DNA of 5,741 nt from an uncultured Clostridia bacterium (GTDB lineage Bacteria; Bacillota; Clostridia; Oscillospirales; Acutalibacteraceae): the NCBI GenBank assembly GCA_945926705.1, contig CAMEMA010000070.1:1-5741 (forward strand). The letters run 5' to 3'. The notes beneath the pieces were generated by a model, which did no database searches, was not told the DNA's origin, and was given only the letters and a program-made list of their open reading frames with translations. Position numbers and translations under genes: made by a program. Of the stretch, positions 1-5,741 are shown in pieces (within the stretch, counting starts at the first letter, position 1; every line of letters begins with the position of its first letter).

Positions 1-1790
1 GTGGTAATTTTGAAAATCCCGAATTTCCATCTCAAATAGAATATTATAAGTGTGATAAAAGCAGAGTATTCTATATTTTCGGTAAAGATATAGACCGCAA
101 TAATGATAAGAATATTCCCAGACGTTTCACAATGAATTTTGACTCGGCTCTTCCGAGTAATTCCGAAATTAATATATATTTTTCAGTATATGTTAGCCAC
201 GATTTAGAGCGGAATCCAATTAATGATTCGGATGAATTTGAAAAAATGGCAGATATAAAGTGGGAATATTATGGGATACAAGATGGGGTTACCGGATGGC
301 ATCAGGTTGATATAATAAAGGACGATACCTTTGATTTTCTGTTTTCAGGTGTAGTGACGATGAAGTTTAAAGGTGAAATGATTCCTATTAATGAAGAATA
401 CAAAATAAGGTCTACGCTGGTTTATGACGAATATGATTTCCCCCCGAGAATAGATGGAATTCTTACGAACGTTTTTAAAGTATGTCAAAATTTTACCAAA
501 TGCGAAAATACGGTTATCAAAAAATCCGATATTAAAGTAGACAGGACTGTTGATTTATTCAGTAATGTTGCAATTTACGGAAATAGCCATGTTTATTATA
601 AAAAGCATGGGGGATGGATTGAAACTGATTTAGCAGTACTTAAATCTGATACTGAAAAAGGGGTTCTCACGGTAGACGTAAATAATATTTGGGATAAGCT
701 AAAGGCCTTTGGTCACGATGACGAAGTTCTTATGGTAATTTCATGTGATGAAAGCATTAAGGATAATTTATGTCTTGGAAGCGGAACAGGAATGTCCGGT
801 CAAATTGTAAAGATAAATGCCAAGGATATATTGGATAGAGATTTTGAAATTATGATAAGTGAAAAAGTTGACGGTGAAGAAGTTTTTTACAAATGGAAAT
901 CTGTGGATGATTTCTTTTCTTCAGGAAAATATGACAGACATTTCGTAGTTGACAAAAATAATGGTTTACTGGCATTTGGAAACCATGAACACGGTATGGC
1001 CCCCCGAATTGGAGTGCAAAATATAAGGCTATGTTCTCTAAGATACACTATGGGTGAAGGTTCTAATACAAAGGAAGGAATGATTTCGTCAGTGGTTTCT
1101 AAAATTAGAGATTTGCAAAATGCAAAAATCAAACAAATTACTCCCGCTTCCGGAGGTAGAGACTCAGAAACCTTGGAACATGCCGAATCCAGAGCAGCAG
1201 ATTTATTTAGCCGTCCTAGAAGAGCTGTTACAAAAAAAGACTATGAGGATATAGTAAAGAAAACTCCCGGATTAATGTTTAGTAACGTAAAAGTTTTACC
1301 TAACTACATGCCCGGAGAGGATGTTCAAACTCAAAATTGTGTTACTATTGCTGTTAGATGGAATAGAAAGGTAGGGCTTACTTTACCAAAAAGTTTTGAA
1401 AAAAATATATTAAATCATATAGATAAATACAGACTTTTAAACACAAAAGTAAAGATAGTAAGTCCTGAATATATAGGGTTAGTTATAAGCGGTGAAATAG
1501 TGGTGGACTCTTCTTATAGAGAAAATGAGCAGTTTATTGAAAAAGAAGTAAAAAGGTTTATCAAAGGAATAAATAGAGAATTGGGTCAAACTCTTCATTT
1601 TGGAGACCTTTTTGGGATGATTGATCGATTGAAGTACGTTTCTTACCTTGATAAACTCAGAATAACACCTCTTGGCACCAATGCTGAAAAAACAGCTTCA
1701 GAAGACATAGTTATTCCCCCGAACGGAGTTTATTATGTTCAAAAAATAGATTTTAACTATATAAAAAGTTCGGAGATTTACAGGAATTAA
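1..1790 (+). CDS. Putative baseplate assembly protein, baseplate J/gp47-like (TIGR02243 type), 5'-partial
   Basis: This is the C-terminal 595 residues of a baseplate wedge protein of the J/gp47 (Afp11-like) class, which in contractile tails and eCIS helps join the central spike hub to the peripheral baseplate. The frame is open from base 3, so the ATG at 132 is internal: it has no ribosome site and the 43 codons before it continue the same fold. Counting from that ATG, residues 40-120 carry the 'WEYYG...GWHQV...DDTF...FSG' and 'PPRIDGI..N' pattern of the family. Residues 255-310 carry 'W..VDDFFSSGKYDRHFVVD', then 'AFGNHEHGMAPRIGVQNI'. Residues 335-375 hold 'PASGGRDSETLEHAESRA' and 'RPRRAVTKKDYEDI', the baseplate J signature. 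The C-terminus (430-510) is the usual alpha/beta tail. The TAA stop overlaps the ribosome site of the next gene, implying co-transcription. An unusual prophage remains possible. Family call confident; the particle type is inferred. Confidence 0.9.
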   Translation, partial: GNFENPEFPSQIEYYKCDKSRVFYIFGKDIDRNNDKNIPRRFTMNFDSALPSNSEINIYFSVYVSHDLERNPINDSDEFEKMADIKWEYYGIQDGVTGWHQVDIIKDDTFDFLFSGVVTMKFKGEMIPINEEYKIRSTLVYDEYDFPPRIDGILTNVFKVCQNFTKCENTVIKKSDIKVDRTVDLFSNVAIYGNSHVYYKKHGGWIETDLAVLKSDTEKGVLTVDVNNIWDKLKAFGHDDEVLMVISCDESIKDNLCLGSGTGMSGQIVKINAKDILDRDFEIMISEKVDGEEVFYKWKSVDDFFSSGKYDRHFVVDKNNGLLAFGNHEHGMAPRIGVQNIRLCSLRYTMGEGSNTKEGMISSVVSKIRDLQNAKIKQITPASGGRDSETLEHAESRAADLFSRPRRAVTKKDYEDIVKKTPGLMFSNVKVLPNYMPGEDVQTQNCVTIAVRWNRKVGLTLPKSFEKNILNHIDKYRLLNTKVKIVSPEYIGLVISGEIVVDSSYRENEQFIEKEVKRFIKGINRELGQTLHFGDLFGMIDRLKYVSYLDKLRITPLGTNAEKTASEDIVIPPNGVYYVQKIDFNYIKSSEIYRN

Positions 1791-1796
1791 AGGAGG
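1790..1796 (+). promoter_or_regulatory. Strong Shine-Dalgarno site for the tail protein gene
   Basis: AAGGAGG is a perfect match to the anti-Shine-Dalgarno core. It lies seven bases before the ATG at 1804, and its first base is the last base of the preceding gene's TAA. This fixes the start of the downstream gene and suggests translational coupling of the two baseplate genes. Confidence 0.85.
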
Positions 1797-1803
1797 GATT
1801 TAA

Positions 1804-2973
1804 ATGGCTTCGGGAGCAAAAAGTTTCGTACTTAATCGCAAATCGGATTGGTTGTCAGGTGGAACTAGCAAAAATGTAGAATTTAAAGACGATGTTTTGG
1901 TTTCTCAGACTAAGAGTGGCGAAAATGGAGTTTATATTTCAGGTGCGTTCGATAGTATGCAAGATGGTACCATATGGCATAGAATGCGTTTAGATGTTGA
2001 TTTTCCTCCGGGTTCTGTTTTTAAAATTAGGATTTATGCCTCCGATTTATCTGAAATTGTAGTAGCAATTCCCGGAATAAAGGGAAAATCTAGAGTAAAT
2101 TTTAATGAATATATTACCGATGATAAAATAGATATAAGCCGTAAAATAGATATATTTGGAGAAATAAATGCAACAGTTTATGAAAACGCTGACGATGTTA
2201 TTTTAAAAAATTTGAAAGGCAGATACTTGTGGTTTTGTTTGGAACTCATTAATTACAATAAAGAAAATATTAAAATACGTTCACTAAAAATAGAATTTCC
2301 GCAAGTTTCGTTTGTTGATTATTTACCGGAACTTTATCGTGCGGATGAGGATAGAAATTCTTTTACGGAACGTTTTGTAAGTATATTTCAGTCTATATAT
2401 GTTGATTTGGAAGATAAGATAGATTACACGCCGGTAATGTTTGATGTAGAGAGAACCAATAAAGACTTTTTAAATTGGATTGGAGATTGGCTTTCCATAA
2501 AAAATGCTTCTGTTTGGGAAGACAAAAAATTGAGAAAACTTATAAAGCAAGCAGTAAAGATTTACAAAATTAAGGGAACAAAAAAAGCTGTCGCTAAAAT
2601 CGTACAAGAATATACCGGTACGGAGCCTATAATTGTAGAACAATTTGACGTTAAGGAAAATATGTATTATGATAAGCAAAAAGAGGTGGTTGAAAATTTA
2701 TTTGGCAACAATGGATATGTATTTACGGTCATGGTTCCTGAAGCATGTGTTAAAGATTCCGAAAATTATATAGAACTTCTCCGAGTTATAAATGGCGTAA
2801 AACCGGTGGATTCCATATGCAATCTTGTTGCTTTGAGTGACCAAATGTATCTTGATAATCATTGTTATATGGGAATAAATTCTTTTATAACCAAAAATGA
2901 ACAACTTGTTTTAAACAAACAACATCGTGAAGTCAATAATTTAATAATTTCTGATTTAAATTTTCAAAATTAA
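1804..2973 (+). CDS. Phage tail protein I-like baseplate component (Tail_P2_I / TIGR02242 type)
   Basis: This complete 389-residue protein is the counterpart of P2 gpI/Afp12, which completes the baseplate wedge next to the J protein and normally offers the attachment point for fibres. Residues 1-165 form a beta-rich N-terminal region ending in 'GRYLWFCLELI' and 'IRSLKIEFP', a pattern I associate with long bacterial tail-like loci rather than the short phage gpI. Residues 170-282 are the core domain: 'DYLPELYRADE', 'FTERFVSIFQSIY.DLEDKID', 'DFLNWIGDWL', 'KLIKQAVKIYKIKGTKKAV', 'YTGTEPIIVE'. The C-terminus has 'GVKPVDSICNLVALSD', then 'LDNHCYMGINSFI', matching the family's usual 'KPxHT...LGxN' ending. 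The start is set by the AAGGAGG site. It lies 13 bases after the baseplate J gene and 36 before the multidomain gene, so it is operonic. Family call confident; membership of an eCIS rather than a prophage is inferred. Confidence 0.9.
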   Translation: MASGAKSFVLNRKSDWLSGGTSKNVEFKDDVLVSQTKSGENGVYISGAFDSMQDGTIWHRMRLDVDFPPGSVFKIRIYASDLSEIVVAIPGIKGKSRVNFNEYITDDKIDISRKIDIFGEINATVYENADDVILKNLKGRYLWFCLELINYNKENIKIRSLKIEFPQVSFVDYLPELYRADEDRNSFTERFVSIFQSIYVDLEDKIDYTPVMFDVERTNKDFLNWIGDWLSIKNASVWEDKKLRKLIKQAVKIYKIKGTKKAVAKIVQEYTGTEPIIVEQFDVKENMYYDKQKEVVENLFGNNGYVFTVMVPEACVKDSENYIELLRVINGVKPVDSICNLVALSDQMYLDNHCYMGINSFITKNEQLVLNKQHREVNNLIISDLNFQN

Positions 2974-2998
2974 AAACAAAGAATTAATGTAAGGAAAA

Positions 2999-3003
2999 GA
3001 GGG
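2999..3003 (+). promoter_or_regulatory. Shine-Dalgarno site for the 596-residue multidomain gene
   Basis: GAGGG lies six bases before the ATG at 3010. A second purine run, AAGGA at 2991-2995, is too far from the ATG (14 bases) to be the main site. The 36-base gap carries no stem-loop or terminator that I can see. Confidence 0.65.
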
Positions 3004-3009
3004 ACTAAC

Positions 3010-4800
3010 ATGGATAATAAACAATATTATTCTTGTGACAGAAACAACTACTTTTTTGGGAAACTTATGACGGTTAGAGATTTTGAAAGTGAACAAACTT
3101 ATATGAATTCTAAACGTCGCTTGGGTAATAAAATGTTAAATGGTACCGGAATAGTTTCTGGATTGGATGTCATTTTAGTAGATAACAAAACATTCTCTTT
3201 GGAACCCGGAATGGCTCTTGATTATATGGGAAGAGAGGTTGTTGTTTCAGAACCATATGTTAGAAGACTCAATGTAATAAAAGGGTTTGAAGAGAACAAA
3301 GATAAAGGCATCCTCTATTTGTGCATGAAATACAAAGAGGAACTTAAAGAAACTACATTTTCAGTGGCGGGTTCAGGAAAATCGAATGGTGTAAGTGAAG
3401 AGTACAACAGAGTAGCAGAAGGATATGAGATTTTCCTTACGGCGGAAAAACCAAAAGAAGAGGATCTTAAACTCAATTACTTGGTTAACCAGCGTGTAGA
3501 AGTATATAATAAAGACGGAATAAAAATAAGTGTTGAAACTAGTAAATATGTAAATCCGGGAAAATGCATCAAAGTTTCAGTACTATTTGAAAAAGAAAAT
3601 GTTGAGGCGCCGGTAAGATATTCTTTTGATATGAATGGAGAATTTTTCAAAAACGTTTCTGGAGAAGAACATGTATCTGTAAACTATCAAGAAACTGAAA
3701 TAACAACATACAAAAATTTAAAGAAAAATTATTATCTCTATTGCGATGCTTCAGATGATGCAATTACTAATATAAAGATTCCCAAAAAATCATTTGAATT
3801 AAAAATTGGAAAAGACGAAGTGAGTCTTCCGGAAGACATATTGATACCTGTATCGGTAAAGACTACATCTATAAGGGATATAGTTGTAAATGAGTATTAT
3901 TCGAAGAGTTTTACTGACATAATAGAAAATGTGGATAATAAATTTATCTACCTCGCTAAGTTTCATATTGTTACCAATCAGCTGACTTATTTCATAGAAA
4001 GTTTTGAAAAACATCCCTTTAATCAGTATTTGTACAGTAATGAATTGATAAGTTTGCTTCAAGAAATTGATGATACTAACGAAAAAGCTCCTGCAGTCAA
4101 TAGTACGGAAATTAAAAAATCAGAGTCCTCTCCGGAAGTTGTGGAACTTCCTCAACCTAAAATTGATAATATTGTTACGGGTGTAGAGAGAATTAATCTC
4201 GGATTTAATCCAAAAGTGGGAAAAGCTTACTATTCTTACGAGTTTGTTCATGGTTTAGGAGAAGGAAATGTAGCTATTGTTACAGCAATAGATAATAAAG
4301 CAAATTATCTTACTGATGATAAAGGTTTGCTTATTTTCGGGGATAAAGATGTATTTTCAAAAGAAGAAATTATGATATCTGCTCCGAATGTAAAAATAGC
4401 AGCTATTGTAAACTCTGAAAAAGGAACAGTTCGTATAGGGGTAAGATTAAAGGAAAAAACTACGGCACAGGCTGTAGATATAAGATGGTGGGCATACAAA
4501 CCGGTGGAAATAAAAGAAGAGGAAGAAGATTTGGTAATAGATGAAAATGTAAAAGTAGTCATTACTCCAAACACCACACGTGTAAAACCGCTTGAAAGTG
4601 TTCGTTTCGAAGCCCATATAGACGGAGCTATTAGCCAAGAAGTACGGTGGGAGATGGCAGAACCTAATACCGGAACAATAGATAATAACGGTTTGTACAC
4701 AGCTCCTTCAAAAGAAGGCGTTTATGAAGTTAAGGCTTACAGCGTTAAATTTGAGAATAAATCTGATTCCGCATATGTAGTTGTAAGTTCAACAGACTGA
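3010..4800 (+). CDS. Multidomain baseplate-linked protein with C-terminal bacterial Ig-like domain; candidate fibre/receptor-binding component
   Basis: I have no named family for this 596-residue protein, but it is clearly modular. Residues 9-85 match an N-terminal domain often seen in proteins encoded beside such tail genes: 'RNNYFFGKLMTVRDFESEQ', 'KRRLGNKMLNGTGIVSGLDV', then 'LEPGMALDYMGREVVV'. That last motif resembles phage tail-fibre N-termini. The domain seems to resume at 'YNRVAEGYEIFL' (132-143) and close at 'FIYLAKFHI' (312-320). Between these, 155-290 is a beta-rich stretch that may be an inserted domain. A polar Ser/Pro/Glu linker spans about 352-386. A second beta domain with 'YYSYEFVHGLGEGNVAI' lies at 387-498, followed by an acidic linker (EIKEEEED, 500-507). 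Residues 513-593 are an Ig-like (Big) domain ending 'GTIDNNGLYTAPS...GVYEVKAYS...AYVVVSS'. No signal peptide or membrane segment is seen. Its place after the Tail_P2_I gene suggests a fibre role (inference). Confidence 0.75.
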   Translation: MDNKQYYSCDRNNYFFGKLMTVRDFESEQTYMNSKRRLGNKMLNGTGIVSGLDVILVDNKTFSLEPGMALDYMGREVVVSEPYVRRLNVIKGFEENKDKGILYLCMKYKEELKETTFSVAGSGKSNGVSEEYNRVAEGYEIFLTAEKPKEEDLKLNYLVNQRVEVYNKDGIKISVETSKYVNPGKCIKVSVLFEKENVEAPVRYSFDMNGEFFKNVSGEEHVSVNYQETEITTYKNLKKNYYLYCDASDDAITNIKIPKKSFELKIGKDEVSLPEDILIPVSVKTTSIRDIVVNEYYSKSFTDIIENVDNKFIYLAKFHIVTNQLTYFIESFEKHPFNQYLYSNELISLLQEIDDTNEKAPAVNSTEIKKSESSPEVVELPQPKIDNIVTGVERINLGFNPKVGKAYYSYEFVHGLGEGNVAIVTAIDNKANYLTDDKGLLIFGDKDVFSKEEIMISAPNVKIAAIVNSEKGTVRIGVRLKEKTTAQAVDIRWWAYKPVEIKEEEEDLVIDENVKVVITPNTTRVKPLESVRFEAHIDGAISQEVRWEMAEPNTGTIDNNGLYTAPSKEGVYEVKAYSVKFENKSDSAYVVVSSTD

Positions 4801-4807
4801 TTTTTAG

Positions 4808-4816
4808 TGATAAAAT
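4808..4816 (+). promoter_or_regulatory. Candidate extended -10 promoter for lemA
   Basis: TGATAAAAT fits the extended -10 form TGnTATAAT with one mismatch in the hexamer. It lies in the 42-base gap before lemA. Seventeen bases upstream of the hexamer is TTCAAC (4788-4793), a poor -35 with three of six matches. A start near 4823 would leave the lemA ribosome site intact on a leader of about 20 bases. Such matches arise often by chance in AT-rich DNA, so this is only a candidate for separate transcription of the LemA-TPM pair. Confidence 0.3.
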
Positions 4817-4825
4817 GTTCTCTGA

Positions 4826-4832
4826 AAGGAAG
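4826..4832 (+). promoter_or_regulatory. Ribosome binding site for lemA
   Basis: The purine run AAGGAAG ends ten bases before the ATG at 4843. It is weaker than the sites of its neighbours but adequate. It supports this ATG, which is followed directly by the expected membrane anchor. An ATG three codons later (Met4) has no better site. Confidence 0.6.
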
Positions 4833-4842
4833 ATAATCATTT

Positions 4843-5418
4843 ATGAAAAAAATGTCCGGATTGGCCGTGTTTGGAATTTCTATTTTAGCTGTTATTTTAA
4901 TAGCTACTGCCTGGGGAATTGGCACTTACAACGGAATTGTAGGTCTCAAAGAAAACGTTGACAACCAATCATCAAATATAAGTACTCAACTTCAACGTAG
5001 ATCAGATCTCATTCCTAATTTAGTCAACACTGTTAAAGGATATACTTCCCATGAATCTGAAGTGTTAAGTGAAATTTCAAGTTCTCGAGCAAAACTTGCG
5101 GGAGCTCAATCAATGTCTGAAAAAGCTGAAGCTGATTCCGAGCTATCAAGTGCTTTGAGTAGATTATTAGTAGTGGTAGAGAATTATCCTGACCTTAAAG
5201 CTGACGCTCAGTTTACCACTCTTACAGATGAACTTTCGGGAACTGAAAATCGAATAGCAGTTTCGCGTAAAGACTATAATGCGGCTGTAAAGGAATATAA
5301 CCAAAAAATAAAAATTTTCCCCGCAAATATAATATCGGGAATGTGTGGATTTACTCCAGCTGACTATTTTGAAGCAACTGCAGAGAGTTCAAAAGTGCCC
5401 ACAGTGACATTTAATTAA
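4843..5418 (+). CDS. lemA: LemA family membrane protein
   Basis: This complete protein of 191 residues has the usual LemA length. It starts with one hydrophobic membrane segment (about residues 6-26) after a short Lys-containing head. A helical domain follows, expected to form a four-helix-type bundle outside the membrane. Hallmark motifs are all present: 'QRRSDLIPNLVNTVKGY' (51-67), 'ELSSALSRLLVVVENYPDLKA' split around residue 107, 'GTENRIAVSRKDYN' (133-146), and the 'FPANII...GF...YFEA' ending (159-178). LemA proteins are widespread envelope proteins of unclear molecular role, often encoded beside TPM-domain proteins, as here. It begins 42 bases after the multidomain gene with no visible terminator between, so read-through from the particle genes is likely, although a weak promoter candidate sits in the gap. 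Nothing is truncated or missing. Family confident; function unknown. Confidence 0.95.
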   Translation: MKKMSGLAVFGISILAVILIATAWGIGTYNGIVGLKENVDNQSSNISTQLQRRSDLIPNLVNTVKGYTSHESEVLSEISSSRAKLAGAQSMSEKAEADSELSSALSRLLVVVENYPDLKADAQFTTLTDELSGTENRIAVSRKDYNAAVKEYNQKIKIFPANIISGMCGFTPADYFEATAESSKVPTVTFN

Positions 5419-5436
5419 TTGTCGGATTATAATTTT

Positions 5437-5441
5437 AGGAG
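5437..5441 (+). promoter_or_regulatory. Shine-Dalgarno site selecting the GTG start of the TPM gene
   Basis: AGGAG lies eight bases before the GTG at 5450. The GTG at 5441, in the same frame, runs into TGA two codons later, so it cannot be the start. No ATG precedes the signal-peptide region in this frame. The site therefore decides a GTG start, the only non-ATG start visible in the window. Confidence 0.75.
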
Positions 5442-5449
5442 TGAGCTGA

Positions 5450-5741
5450 GTGAAAATTAAAAAGTGTGTTTGTAACGTTCTGCCAATCGGTTGCGGTTTG
5501 ATTTTTCTCAGCTTAGTTTCTGTTGTAAATGCTGTCATTCCGCAACATACAGAAAGTTTTTATACAAATGATTTTGCGGAAGTTATATCTTCAGAAAGTG
5601 AAAAGTATATTTTTGAAAACAGTAAAATTCTTGCCGATAAGACAACCGCTCAAGTAGTCGTTACGACTGTTAAATCCCTTGATGACAGAGATATTAATGA
5701 TTATGCTACCGACATGTTTCGACAGTGGGGAATAGGAGATA
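5450..5741 (+). CDS. TPM-domain (YgcG-type) secreted or membrane protein, 3'-partial
   Basis: The first 97 codons are present and the right edge cuts the gene. Residues 1-28 look like a signal peptide or N-terminal anchor: a Lys-rich head, a hydrophobic core (about 16-27) and a possible cleavage after 'VNA'. Residues 37-97 begin a TPM domain: 'FYTNDFAEVISSESEKYI', then 'TTAQVVVTTVKSLDDRDINDYATDMF', then 'WGIGD', all in the expected order and spacing. TPM proteins act on the outer side of the membrane; some have reported phosphatase or chaperone-like roles, as in photosystem II repair, but most are uncharacterised. Many have a later membrane helix and a Gly-rich tail, which would lie beyond the window. 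It starts 31 bases after lemA and is probably co-transcribed with it. Odd point: three Cys (6, 8, 15) sit in the signal region, but there is no proper lipobox. Confidence 0.88.
   Translation, partial: MKIKKCVCNVLPIGCGLIFLSLVSVVNAVIPQHTESFYTNDFAEVISSESEKYIFENSKILADKTTAQVVVTTVKSLDDRDINDYATDMFRQWGIGD

Noticed and set aside
132..134. ATG at 132 as the true start of the baseplate J gene
   Set aside because: The frame is open back to base 3, no ribosome site precedes this ATG, and the upstream 43 codons read as plausible protein continuing the same domain.
887..1132. 81-codon minus-strand open frame
   Set aside because: It is antisense to the conserved baseplate J motifs, with no recognisable protein features.
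3370..3384. GSGKS in the 596-residue protein as a Walker A nucleotide-binding loop
   Set aside because: The glycine or alanine required four residues before GK is absent (Ser118 there), no Walker B context follows, and the stretch looks like a surface loop between strands.
4305..4700. 131-codon open frame on the minus strand
   Set aside because: It lies wholly inside the well-supported multidomain gene, is antisense to its linker and Ig-like domain, and has Ser/Thr/Phe-rich shadow-type composition.
4751..4779. TTGAGA, 17 bases, TATGTA as a lemA promoter
   Set aside because: It lies inside the Ig-like domain coding sequence and the -10 matches at only three of six positions.
5404..5433. GTGACA, 18 bases, TATAAT as a promoter for the TPM gene
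   Set aside because: The hexamers are good, but the predicted transcript start (about 5440) would remove most of the AGGAG ribosome site at 5437-5441. Chance is likely in AT-rich DNA, and co-transcription with lemA fits better.
5480..5494. Lipobox at Cys15 of the TPM protein
   Set aside because: The sequence before it is LPIG with Pro at -3, and the hydrophobic core follows the Cys instead of preceding it.

Overview
The window is AT-rich and fully coding on the + strand. It holds five genes in tight tandem array (gaps of 13, 36, 42 and 31 bases), most with clear purine-rich Shine-Dalgarno sites. Base composition, the strong AGGAGG-type ribosome sites and the look of the proteins suggest a low-GC bacterium, most likely a clostridial Bacillota. 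This is an inference: no taxonomic marker is present, and another AT-rich lineage such as a spirochaete cannot be excluded.

Layout. Bases 1-1790 are the 3' part of a baseplate J/gp47-like 'putative baseplate assembly protein'; the reading frame is open to the left edge. Bases 1804-2973 are a complete Tail_P2_I/TIGR02242-type tail protein. Bases 3010-4800 encode a 596-residue multidomain protein. Its N-terminal domain resembles those found beside contractile-tail baseplate genes, and its C-terminus is a bacterial Ig-like domain. Bases 4843-5418 are a complete LemA-family membrane protein. Bases 5450-5741 are the start of a secreted TPM-domain (YgcG-type) protein cut by the right edge.

Together the first three genes look like the distal (baseplate wedge to fibre) end of a phage-tail-like contractile particle. 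The protein types and order (baseplate J, then Tail_P2_I-like, then a modular protein in the fibre position) match extracellular contractile injection system (eCIS; Afp/PVC-type) loci better than an ordinary prophage, because both tail proteins are the long, bacterial-locus variants. Sheath, tube, spike, gp25 and AAA+ ATPase genes are not in the window, so the eCIS assignment rests on these three genes only. The LemA-TPM pair is a common envelope module of poorly understood role. It follows the particle genes with no visible terminator, and a candidate extended -10 promoter just upstream of lemA leaves open whether it belongs to the same operon.

There is no gene-free stretch over 300 bases. 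I see no RNA genes, CRISPR array, insertion sequence, attachment site or origin.
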